From Paenarthrobacter nitroguajacolicus (GTDB taxonomy: Bacteria > Actinomycetota > Actinomycetes > Actinomycetales > Micrococcaceae), in NCBI RefSeq assembly GCF_029952445.1, contig NZ_JAQPPK010000032.1:1-52180 (forward strand): DNA of 52,180 nucleotides. Reading direction: 5' to 3'. The translations under genes were made by a program, and so were the position numbers. The notes below the pieces were generated by a model. That model was not told where the DNA came from. It did not search any database and was given only the letters and a program-made list of their open reading frames with translations. Below are positions 43,251 through 51,629 of the stretch, one piece after another. Each line of letters starts with the position of its first letter. Position 1 is the stretch's first letter.

Positions 43251-44411
43251 GTGCAGATGCACCAGGAATCCCACAGTTCGTCGAGCCCCGCTCCGGACCC
43301 CACCCCCGAATCCGCAGCACTCCCTGAGGCTGGCACACCGTCGGCCTCGGACATCCGGCGCTGGCGGCAATACCTGGCCGACGAACGGGCCGAAGCCGCT
43401 GTCTACCGCGAACTGGCCCAGCGCCGCGACGGGGAGGAACGCCAGATCCTGCTGGCCCTGGCAGAAGCAGAGGGCCGGCACGAGGCACATTGGCTCAAAC
43501 TCCTCGGAGAGCACGCCGGCATGCCGAAGGCGGCCTCGGCGCGCAGCCAGTTCCTCGGATTCCTGGCCCGCAACTTCGGGTCCGTCTTTGTCCTTGCCCT
43601 GGCCCAGCGTGCAGAGGGCCGCTCCCCTTACGGCACCGAGCCCGCGGCAACCCCGGCGATGGTGGCCGATGAACAGATCCATGAGGAGGTCGTCCGGGGC
43701 CTGGCAACCCGGGGACGCAACAGGCTCTCAGGCACCTTCCGTGCGGCCGTCTTTGGCGCCAACGACGGCTTGGTCAGCAACCTTTCGCTCGTGATGGGCA
43801 TGGCCGCCACCGGCGTGTCCAGCTCCGTTGTGCTGATGAGTGGCGTGGCCGGATTGCTGGCGGGCGCACTCTCCATGGGCGCCGGAGAATACGTGTCCGT
43901 CCGCTCGCAACGGGAGCTGCTCAACGCCACGCTCCCCACCCAGGCCACCCTTATGGCAGCCCCATCGCTGGACATCGACCACAACGAACTGGTCCTGGTC
44001 TACCTGGCACGCGGCATGACCCGGGAAGCCGCCGAACACCGCGCCGCCGAACGCATGGGCTTGTTCAGCTGCGACTGCGATCCCAGCCTTTCCTTGCAGC
44101 CCGAAAAACCGGCCACGGATGAGCATGAATCGGTAGGTTCGGCGTGGGGTGCTGCGATGTCGAGCTTCTGCTTCTTCGCATCCGGGGCCATCGTGCCAAT
44201 CCTCCCCTTTATCTTCGGAATGACGGGTGTGGCGGCCCTCCTGGTGGCCGGTGTGCTGGTGGGTATCGCACTTCTGGCGACCGGCGCCGTCGTGGGCTTG
44301 TTGTCCGGGACTTCACCGCTCAGCCGCGGCCTTCGGCAGCTGGCGATCGGGCTGGGCGCAGCGGCTGCCACCTACGGGCTTGGATTGCTGTTCGGCGCAG
44401 CGATCGTCTGA
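43251..44411 (+). CDS. Ferritin-like plus VIT1/CCC1 membrane protein (MbfA-like)
   Basis: A 386-residue fusion. After a Ser/Pro-rich leader, residues about 35-150 form a ferritin-like helical domain with Glu/His di-iron candidates (ADERAEAAVYRELAQ, EERQILLALAEAEGRHEAHW, VADEQIHEEVVRGL). Residues about 160-386 form the VIT1/CCC1 transporter (FGANDGLVSNLSLVMGMAA, GALSMGAGEYVSVRSQRELL) with about five helices. MbfA-type proteins export iron and protect from peroxide. GTG 43251 follows AGGAG. Iron or manganese as substrate is inferred from family. Confidence 0.92.
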   Translation: MQMHQESHSSSSPAPDPTPESAALPEAGTPSASDIRRWRQYLADERAEAAVYRELAQRRDGEERQILLALAEAEGRHEAHWLKLLGEHAGMPKAASARSQFLGFLARNFGSVFVLALAQRAEGRSPYGTEPAATPAMVADEQIHEEVVRGLATRGRNRLSGTFRAAVFGANDGLVSNLSLVMGMAATGVSSSVVLMSGVAGLLAGALSMGAGEYVSVRSQRELLNATLPTQATLMAAPSLDIDHNELVLVYLARGMTREAAEHRAAERMGLFSCDCDPSLSLQPEKPATDEHESVGSAWGAAMSSFCFFASGAIVPILPFIFGMTGVAALLVAGVLVGIALLATGAVVGLLSGTSPLSRGLRQLAIGLGAAAATYGLGLLFGAAIV

Positions 44412-44497
44412 GTTTGGAAGGCTCCGCCGCGAGACCGTAATGTTGGTTCGTCCTCCGCGCTGCCCTGCGTGACCAAGGGCAATAGGAATGGAGAACC

Positions 44498-45391
44498 GTG
44501 GACTCGCAGCGGGAAGCAACGCATAGGCCAAAGCACCGCAGCACGGGCACCGGCCGGCGCGTTTTCGGTGGACTGATCATGGCGACGGTCGCCGTAGTGG
44601 TGGCCATCCTCGTGGGCGGATTCCTGAACGGCGATCCCCGCATCACGGCATTGTTCCCAGGCGTAAGCGTCCCTGGCGGCCCCCAACTCGGGAAGATCCA
44701 ACCCACTGCGGCGCGAGTTCCCGACGCGCCACCTCCCGGACTCGAGGAGGCAGACGCTCCGCTGGTCTCGGCCGCAGTGCCAGGCACCACCAGCGATTCG
44801 TACAAGTTCCTGGCGACCAACGACGACGGCACTCCCGTGGGCTACTCCCCATGCCGCCCGCTGCACTACGTAGTGAACAACGCCAGCGCGCCCGAAGGTA
44901 CCGATGCCCTCCTTGCGAAGGCCATCGCCAACATCTCGGCGGCCTCGGGCATCCAGTTCGTCAACGACGGAACAAGCGACGAACAGCCCGCAGACCGTCG
45001 TGAGCCCTATCAACCGAGCCGCTACGGCGACCGGTGGGCTCCGCTGCTCATCTCATGGACCACCCCCGAAGTAGCTCCGGCCCTTCAAGGGACGGTCATC
45101 GGCACCGGCGGCAGCACCACGTATTCCCTGGACAAAAGACCCATGAGCTACGTCACCGGGAGCCTTGAACTCGACACACCCCAAGTGGCAGAACTCCTCT
45201 CCGACCCGGGCGGGGCAGACTATGTCCTTGCCGTCATGCAGCATGAACTGGGCCATGTGATGGGGCTGGACCACGTGGACGATCCGATCCAGCTCATGTA
45301 CCCGGAAATCGGCGCGCCGGACGGTCTTGCAGCCGGTGACCTGAACGGCCTCCATCTCCTGGCATCGGCCCCCTGCCGCAAGGACATCTAG
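44498..45391 (+). CDS. Membrane-anchored matrixin-like zinc metalloprotease
   Basis: A 297-residue protein with a cytoplasmic basic start, one membrane helix about residues 25-46 (VFGGLIMATVAVVVAILVGG), a Pro-rich linker and an extracellular protease domain. The zinc motif HExxHxxGxxH is H249, H253 and H259 (HELGHVMGLDHVDD), followed by a likely Met-turn LMYP, as in M10A-type peptidases. No propeptide cysteine switch is evident. Its paralogue lies 120 bp downstream. Confidence 0.88.
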   Translation: MDSQREATHRPKHRSTGTGRRVFGGLIMATVAVVVAILVGGFLNGDPRITALFPGVSVPGGPQLGKIQPTAARVPDAPPPGLEEADAPLVSAAVPGTTSDSYKFLATNDDGTPVGYSPCRPLHYVVNNASAPEGTDALLAKAIANISAASGIQFVNDGTSDEQPADRREPYQPSRYGDRWAPLLISWTTPEVAPALQGTVIGTGGSTTYSLDKRPMSYVTGSLELDTPQVAELLSDPGGADYVLAVMQHELGHVMGLDHVDDPIQLMYPEIGAPDGLAAGDLNGLHLLASAPCRKDI

Positions 45392-45511
45392 CAGGTTTCC
45401 GGCAGCTGATGATGCTGCCATGGACTCCGGACGACGCTGGACTTATGCTGTCGGATACGGCCGACGGCGGCGCCCCACCGCCCGTCCGCGGCCTCCACGT
45501 CAGGGGGTTCC

Positions 45512-46447
45512 ATGGAACCTTATGGGTCGTCCAAGTGGCCGGACCCGGATCCTCCCCGGCCCCATTTCCTTCCGCCCGCCGCTGATCCGCCGGAACCACC
45601 TGCTCCGCGGCCGCCCATCAAGCACAGCAGCATCGCCGCCATATTGTTCTTTTTGGGCATCCTGGGCCTTGTCTGCGCCGGCGCTTTTTTCGGCGGAGAA
45701 CTGCAGCAATTCCTTTACGGATCATCGGAAACCCAAAGCCAGCCGGTCCGGCCCGGGCTGGCTCCGTTCGGCCAACGGGACGATCCCCTGCCCGGCCAGG
45801 AAGAGGCCGATGCGCCCCTGGGAGCGCCACCGCCTGTGGTCCATCCCAGCAGCTCGTATAAGTTCCTGGCCGTCAAGGAAGACGGAACACCGTTGGCGTA
45901 TTCACCCTGCAGGCCCATCCATTACGTAGTGAACTCGGACATCGCGCCGGCTTCCTGGCAGGCCTTGGTGGAGAGGGCCGTCCAGCAAGCCAGCTGGGCC
46001 ACCGGTTTGAAGTTCATTTACGACGGGCCCAGTTCCGAGATTCCCTCCCCCAACCGATCCGGCTACCAACCGGAAAGGTATGGCGATCGCTGGGCGCCCG
46101 TGCTGATCTCCTGGAGCACACCGGAGCAGGTACCGCGCCTGACGGGGCAGACAGTGGGCCTGGGCGGAAGTTCCTCCATTGGCCTGAGCAACGGCTACAA
46201 GGCCTACGTCACCGGAACCGTATCCTTGGATGCGCCACAGTTCGCGGACATCGTGGACACGCCGAACGGGGACGAAATCGGGGTGGCAGTCATCATGCAC
46301 GAATTGGGCCACCTGGTAGGCCTGGACCACGTGGACGATCCCCGGCAGCTCATGTTCGGCCAGGCGTCCTGGGTCCGGCAGTACGCTGCGGGCGACCTCA
46401 CGGGCCTGGCAAAGCTCGGCGCGGGTCCGTGCAGCAAGGACTTCTGA
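45512..46447 (+). CDS. Membrane-anchored matrixin-like zinc metalloprotease (paralogue)
   Basis: A 311-residue protein with the same layout as the previous gene: a Pro-rich cytoplasmic start, membrane helix about 36-58 (IAAILFFLGILGLVCAGAFF), linker, and protease domain with H263, H267 and H273 (HELGHLVGLDHVDD) and LMFG in the Met-turn position. Shared blocks SSYKFLAVKEDGTP, YSPCRPIHYVVN and RYGDRWAPVLISW show a tandem duplication. Substrates unknown. Confidence 0.88.
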   Translation: MEPYGSSKWPDPDPPRPHFLPPAADPPEPPAPRPPIKHSSIAAILFFLGILGLVCAGAFFGGELQQFLYGSSETQSQPVRPGLAPFGQRDDPLPGQEEADAPLGAPPPVVHPSSSYKFLAVKEDGTPLAYSPCRPIHYVVNSDIAPASWQALVERAVQQASWATGLKFIYDGPSSEIPSPNRSGYQPERYGDRWAPVLISWSTPEQVPRLTGQTVGLGGSSSIGLSNGYKAYVTGTVSLDAPQFADIVDTPNGDEIGVAVIMHELGHLVGLDHVDDPRQLMFGQASWVRQYAAGDLTGLAKLGAGPCSKDF

Positions 46448-46464
46448 CTTCCTTTGCTTCTTTG

Positions 46465-47598
46465 TCAGCCAGCCAGGACCGCGAGCGCGTCCTCCACGCT
46501 GTCCACCAGGAAGATCCGGTCCGCCATGGGCTTTCCCGCAGCGAGGCTTTGCAGCATGGGCCAGGCAGGGAAGGTCCGTTCCCAGTGCTCCCGACCCACG
46601 AGCACCATGGGGGTGATGGTTTCGGGTGCGCCGTAGTAGTTCTCGCAGGCGTCCTGGAAAACTTCCTGCACCGTTCCGGCAGCACCTGGCAGGAACACGA
46701 TTCCACCGTTGCATAGCTCCAGGAGGATGGCTTCCCGGATGGCGTTGGCGAAGTACTTGGCAATGTGGGTGGCGAACAGGTTTGGCGGTTCATGCCCATA
46801 GAACCATGTGGGAATGCCGAGCGTCGGGGTGCCGTCCGGATAACGTTCGACGACGGCCGCCGCCTGACGCGCCCAAGCCGTCACCGAGGGCCTGAACCCC
46901 GGGACTGCGGCGAGCATCGCCAGGGCCGCCTTCAGGTCGACCTCGGGCTTTCCGCTGAAATAGGCGCCCATGTTGGCCGCTTCCATGGCGCCGGGGCCCC
47001 CTCCGGTGGCGACGGCGAAGCCGGCCCGGGCGAGCAAGCTGCCCAGATGGGCGGCGTCGGCGAATTCCCTGGATCCCCGTTGGGCGGCGTGACCGCCCAT
47101 GACACCTACGATCCGGCTCCCGGCGAATGCGCCTTGGTCCACTGCCTCGTCCAGGGCGTCGCCTATGGCGTGATCGTGCAGGGCGGCGGCGAGCGTGGCG
47201 TCGAGGCTTTGTCGTTGGCCGGGCAGGATGCTCCACTGGTAGACCTGCGCGTCAACGGTGGACTCGTACTCTGTGGAGGCGATGTCCGGGTAGAGCTCCC
47301 CGGGCGTATAAAGACTGCCGCGGTACGGGTCAAAGGGAACGCCCAGCAGCTTGGGGAAGATCAGCGCGCCGCGGCTTCGCAAGCTCTCCTCCACGCCGTC
47401 GTCGAAGGTGCAGCCCAGGAAGATCGCGCCCTGGGGGTCCATGGCCTTGAGCTGGCGCGAGTAGCCGCGAAGGTCCAGGGACTGGGCGTGCCAGCCGTGC
47501 ATTGACGCGGCCCCGGCACTGACCAGCCGGTCGAAGTGAACTACGCTTTCGACGTCGAGTGTTCGCGGACTCGGGTTCAGCGCTGCGGAGCGGTTCAT
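46465..47598 (-). CDS. LOG-like Rossmann-fold nucleotide-binding protein
   Basis: A 377-residue protein. The middle and C-terminal parts hold a LOG/lysine-decarboxylase-like Rossmann fold: VGVMGGHAAQRG, ATGGGPGAMEAANMGAYF and FLPGAAGTVQEVFQDACE, where the LOG motif PGGxGTxxE is PGAAGTVQE. The first about 150 residues are an extra domain absent from the about 200-residue cytokinin-type LOG enzymes. Phosphoribohydrolase activity is possible but not assured. It is divergent from the PuuD-like gene. Confidence 0.83.
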   Translation of the reverse strand: MNRSAALNPSPRTLDVESVVHFDRLVSAGAASMHGWHAQSLDLRGYSRQLKAMDPQGAIFLGCTFDDGVEESLRSRGALIFPKLLGVPFDPYRGSLYTPGELYPDIASTEYESTVDAQVYQWSILPGQRQSLDATLAAALHDHAIGDALDEAVDQGAFAGSRIVGVMGGHAAQRGSREFADAAHLGSLLARAGFAVATGGGPGAMEAANMGAYFSGKPEVDLKAALAMLAAVPGFRPSVTAWARQAAAVVERYPDGTPTLGIPTWFYGHEPPNLFATHIAKYFANAIREAILLELCNGGIVFLPGAAGTVQEVFQDACENYYGAPETITPMVLVGREHWERTFPAWPMLQSLAAGKPMADRIFLVDSVEDALAVLAG

Positions 47599-47670
47599 TG
47601 TTTCAGGTTACTGGCGCAGGGGCGGGCTAAGCGGTTGGGCACGGGCCCCCACCACAGTGCATCATGAAGC

Positions 47671-48471
47671 ATGCACAGTGCAGAAGTTGCCCGTCCACGT
47701 ATCGGCGTTCCCATCCGTCTGAGCAGTTCGGACAATCCGGATGCCCGGGTGGGCGAGGCCAATGAGCTCTTTACCTTCATTGTCCAGTTGCTGCGCGACG
47801 CCGGTGCGGAGACAGTGCTGCTGACTCCTGCTTCGGCGGACAGCGCCGGGCGGCTGGCCACGGAAATGCGAAGGCTCGACGGCGTGCTGCTGCCAGGTGG
47901 CGGGGACATCGATCCGAGATTCTACGGACAAGATCCCGGGGACGCACTGTACGACGTCAACCCCGAGCAGGACCATCTGGACGTGGACGTGGCCCGTGCC
48001 GCGATCGATGCCGGGCTGCCGCTGCTGGGCATTTGCCGCGGCCACCAGTTGCTGAATGTGCTGTACGGCGGCACCCTGGTCCAGGACATGGCACCGTCTG
48101 CGGTGAACCACAACGGCCTGGACCCGCACGATCCCGCGGCCAGTGAGTGGGCGTGGCATGACGTGGTGCTCACTGCTGGCTCCAAGGCGGCGGCTCTGTA
48201 TGGCGGTTTGGAACCAGCAGTGAGCGCAACCGTGAAGATCGCGTCCGGACACCACCAAGCCGTGGCGAGGGTGGGCGAAGGGCTGGTGGTGACGGCCGTG
48301 GCAGAGGACGGCACAGTGGAGGCCTTGGAAGATCCATCCCGCTGGGTGGTCTCTGTCCAGTGGCACCCTGAAGCGGCGCAGGTGCCCGAGGCCGAACGGC
48401 TGGCTCCATTCAAGGCGTTCGTGGAAATCTGTCGACCCCCTACCCACGGCGGTTCCCGAGGAGTATCGTAA
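47671..48471 (+). CDS. Gamma-glutamyl-GABA hydrolase-like class I glutamine amidotransferase (PuuD type)
   Basis: A 266-residue hydrolase of the peptidase C26 family: oxyanion strand LLPGGGDIDPRFYG, nucleophile C122 in LGICRGHQLLNV, and catalytic His-Glu in VQWHPEA. PuuD-type enzymes release GABA from gamma-glutamyl-GABA in putrescine catabolism. No other puu genes are adjacent, so the substrate is a family-based guess. Confidence 0.9.
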   Translation: MHSAEVARPRIGVPIRLSSSDNPDARVGEANELFTFIVQLLRDAGAETVLLTPASADSAGRLATEMRRLDGVLLPGGGDIDPRFYGQDPGDALYDVNPEQDHLDVDVARAAIDAGLPLLGICRGHQLLNVLYGGTLVQDMAPSAVNHNGLDPHDPAASEWAWHDVVLTAGSKAAALYGGLEPAVSATVKIASGHHQAVARVGEGLVVTAVAEDGTVEALEDPSRWVVSVQWHPEAAQVPEAERLAPFKAFVEICRPPTHGGSRGVS

Positions 48472-48531
48472 CGCTCACCGCGTCACTGGCAGTCGGAGTG
48501 GGGCGGTGGAACCGCATAACTTAATTGTCAT

Positions 48532-48547
48532 GACGTCCTGGGACGTC
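48532..48547. promoter_or_regulatory. Palindrome upstream of the secreted PIG-L gene
   Basis: A perfect dyad GACGTCC-TG-GGACGTC, 50 bases before the coding region and just after an AT-richer TTAATTGTCA. Its place in the promoter region suggests an operator; no factor is assigned. Confidence 0.4.
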
Positions 48548-48597
48548 GTAAGTTTGCCGGCTGGGGGGCCCAACATCTGCTCAAAAGGAGCATGGTT

Positions 48598-51507
48598 GTG
48601 GACCGTCCGAAATACGTTCGTCGTCACCATCAATCCCCCCGTACCCCCTTCAAGCGACTGCTTGGAATTCTTTTGGGCTTTTCCCTGGCCCTCACCTCGT
48701 TGGCCCTCGGCCCCCTCTCACCCGCCTCGGCAGTTGTTCCGCCCTGCCCCGGGACCGGCGGCGCCATGCAAATCGTGGCACACACCGACGATGACTTGAT
48801 CTTCCTGAGCCCGGATTTCATGCGGGACATACAGGCCGGTCGATGCGTGCAAACCGTCTTTACAACCGCCGGCGAGGCAGGCGAAGGCGCCACGTATTGG
48901 AAGAGCCTGGAATCGGGAATCCAAGCGAGCTACGCAAAAATGGCCGGTGTGGCCAATAGCTGGACGACGTCCGATGCCGGTGTACCGGGCCGCCCGTTGA
49001 CCATGCGCACGCTTAATGGTGCCCCGAATGTCTCCGTGGTGTTCATGCGTCTGCCGGACGGTTTTCCCAACGGCAAAGGCAGCGCCGCGTACAACAACCA
49101 AAGCATCCTCAAACTTTGGGACGGACGGCTTTCTTCGATCCGCCCCGTGGACAATGCGGCCACGTTCACCAAGCCACAGTTTCAAACTGCCTTGAACCGC
49201 CTGGTCGCCGATTTCCAGCCCACCACGTTCCGCACCCAGGACTGGACCGGAAATTTCAACGATCCCTACGACCACAGCGATCACTGGGCGACCGCAAAGT
49301 TCGCCCAGCTTGCCACCCGAAGCTACACCGCGCCGCATACATCCTCGGCCTATGACGCCTACGTCATCGATGAATATCCGCAGAACGTGACCGGCGCTGA
49401 ACTAACAGCCAAAGTGGATACGTTTGTACGGTTCTCCGACTTCGACAAGTACATCTGCAGCAGCCCCGGTGAGGGCTGCCCGGACTCCCCCTACGACGAA
49501 TGGCTTAAACGGCAGTACATCACCGCCATCGAGTGGACGGGAAACGCCGCGAAATCAGCCGGTACCACTGTCACTGCTTCGTCCCAGAAGGCCGCTGCCC
49601 AGAGCCCGGAGAAAGCACGGGACGGCTACGCATGGGGCTCTCCCATGGACGCAACGCGTGAGTGGGTTACCAATGGGGGCAAGGCAGGAAGCTGGATCCA
49701 GTACAACTTCTCCGCCGCGAACACCATCAATGCAGTGACGCTCTTCGACCGTCCGGTGACCTCCGAACAGGTCACCGGCGGCAACCTGCAGTTCTCCGAT
49801 GGAAGCACGTTCCCCGTGCCGGCACTTCCCAACAACGGATCCGGGCTGACCGTGAATTTCCCCGCCAGGACCGCGAGTTCGGTTCGTTTCAACATCACCT
49901 CGGTGAGCGGCACCACCACCAACGTGGGACTGGCCGAATTCGAGGTCAGCATCACAGCGGACACCGTGGCTCCCGTAGTCACGGCAACACCACCGGGCGG
50001 TACGTATGACAACGGCCAGAAGGTCACGCTGGCCAGCAACGAGCCTGCGACCATCTACTACACGCTGGACGGAACTACGCCCACCACAGCGAGCAGCAAG
50101 TACGCCACGCCATTCACCCTGGGTGGTCCACTCACGTTGAAGTACTTCGCCGTGGACACCGCAAACAACGCGTCGGCAGTGGTAACCCAGACCTACTCCA
50201 CCGGTCCGGACGTCACCAAACCCATTGTGACGGCCGATCCGCCCAGCGGCGCGTTGGCTCCGGGGACCAGCATCACCCTCACGTCCAACGAGCCGGGGTC
50301 CGTGATCAAGTACACCAACGACGGCACCGACCCGTTGTCAGCAGGCTTGGTGTACTCCACGCCGATTGTGTTCACGGGTCCTGATCCGATGACCCTCAAG
50401 TTCTTCGCGACGGACGCTGCCGGAAACGTCTCCGACGTCGTCACCCAGAGCTATAACGTCCCGCCTGATACGCGGGCACCTGTGGTCACAGCGAATCCAA
50501 GCAGCCGCGCATTGGCCAGCGGGGCAACCATCACGCTGTCCGCCGATGAACCAGGCGCAAGCATCTACTACACCACTGACGGCAGCACCCCAACGGCTAC
50601 CGTGTCTGCCACCAACATCAAATATTCGACACCGATTGTCATGGGGACATCGCAGCTGAATCTGAAATACATCGGTGTGGACGCTGCGGGGAACACCTCG
50701 CCCGTTGGAACCCAGACGTACACCGTTCCCGCAGCCGGGCCGCCGTCGTCGCACGATTTCAACGGTGACGGAAAAGCGGACGTCTTGTCCTCCGATACCG
50801 CGGGCAACCTGTACCTCTACCCTGGTGATGGCGCAGGCGGACTCGGACCGCGGCAGACAGCCCTCGCGGCACCGGCATGGTCCACGGTCACCGACATGAT
50901 CACCCCCGGCGACTTCAACCGGGACGGCAAACCGGACCTGCTGGCTCGGGCTGGAGACGTCCTGTGGTTCTACCCGGGTGACGGAGCCGGTAGTTTCAGC
51001 CCCCGGGTCCAGGTGAGTACCGGCTGGAGCACCTTGAGCCAATTGTTCTCCCCGGGCGACTTCAGCGGCGATGGTATCCCTGACGTCATCGCCAGGCGCA
51101 GCGGCGGCGATCTGCGGCTGTATGAAGGCACCGGCAGCGGCGGGCTCCGGACACCCACCACCATTGGAACGGGCTGGAATGTTATGAATGCAATTCTCAG
51201 CACGGGGGACTTTAATGGAGATGGTACGACGGATGTGCTGGCTAGGCGCGCGGATACAGGCGCCCTCTGGCTCTACCCCGGCGACGGAAGCCGCGGATGG
51301 CTTCAGTGGAAGCAAATCTCCGCGGGTTGGGACAACCGAACATCGATCGCAGGGCCCCGGGACCTCGACGGCGATGGCAAGAACGATGTCATCGGCCGGA
51401 TCGGAGATACCCTTTGGCTCTACCCAGGCAGCGGCAGCGGGACCTTGAGTAACGTCCCACCCACCAGCCTCGGTACCGGTTGGCAGGCCATGAAATTGAT
51501 TGGCTAG
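48598..51507 (+). CDS. Secreted multidomain PIG-L-type deacetylase with chitobiase-C-like and FG-GAP repeats
   Basis: A 969-residue exported protein. A signal peptide (basic RRHHQSPRTPFKR, then LLGILLGFSLALTSLALG, cleavage near SPASA) precedes a PIG-L/LmbE deacetylase domain with zinc motif AHTDDD and late DHSDHW. A discoidin-like sandwich (TVTASSQKAAAQSPEKARDG) is followed by three CHB_HEX_C-like repeats (each with TxxPPxG ... IYYTxDGxxP ... FAVDxAxN), and five VCBS/FG-GAP repeats with Ca2+-type DFNGDGKxD loops. GTG 48598 is preferred over ATG 48592 because the AAGGAG site is one base from that ATG. It probably acts on surface polysaccharide. Confidence 0.88.
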   Translation: MDRPKYVRRHHQSPRTPFKRLLGILLGFSLALTSLALGPLSPASAVVPPCPGTGGAMQIVAHTDDDLIFLSPDFMRDIQAGRCVQTVFTTAGEAGEGATYWKSLESGIQASYAKMAGVANSWTTSDAGVPGRPLTMRTLNGAPNVSVVFMRLPDGFPNGKGSAAYNNQSILKLWDGRLSSIRPVDNAATFTKPQFQTALNRLVADFQPTTFRTQDWTGNFNDPYDHSDHWATAKFAQLATRSYTAPHTSSAYDAYVIDEYPQNVTGAELTAKVDTFVRFSDFDKYICSSPGEGCPDSPYDEWLKRQYITAIEWTGNAAKSAGTTVTASSQKAAAQSPEKARDGYAWGSPMDATREWVTNGGKAGSWIQYNFSAANTINAVTLFDRPVTSEQVTGGNLQFSDGSTFPVPALPNNGSGLTVNFPARTASSVRFNITSVSGTTTNVGLAEFEVSITADTVAPVVTATPPGGTYDNGQKVTLASNEPATIYYTLDGTTPTTASSKYATPFTLGGPLTLKYFAVDTANNASAVVTQTYSTGPDVTKPIVTADPPSGALAPGTSITLTSNEPGSVIKYTNDGTDPLSAGLVYSTPIVFTGPDPMTLKFFATDAAGNVSDVVTQSYNVPPDTRAPVVTANPSSRALASGATITLSADEPGASIYYTTDGSTPTATVSATNIKYSTPIVMGTSQLNLKYIGVDAAGNTSPVGTQTYTVPAAGPPSSHDFNGDGKADVLSSDTAGNLYLYPGDGAGGLGPRQTALAAPAWSTVTDMITPGDFNRDGKPDLLARAGDVLWFYPGDGAGSFSPRVQVSTGWSTLSQLFSPGDFSGDGIPDVIARRSGGDLRLYEGTGSGGLRTPTTIGTGWNVMNAILSTGDFNGDGTTDVLARRADTGALWLYPGDGSRGWLQWKQISAGWDNRTSIAGPRDLDGDGKNDVIGRIGDTLWLYPGSGSGTLSNVPPTSLGTGWQAMKLIG

Positions 51508-51629
51508 CCAGCCCCTTGGACCTGGCGCGGGTCGGAGTTTTCCCCCAGACTCTTCGGCTCGCGTCAGCCATGTCCAGGCTTTTCACCGTTGCTGCTAATA
51601 ATGTCAGACCCGGGTGAAATGCTTTATTC

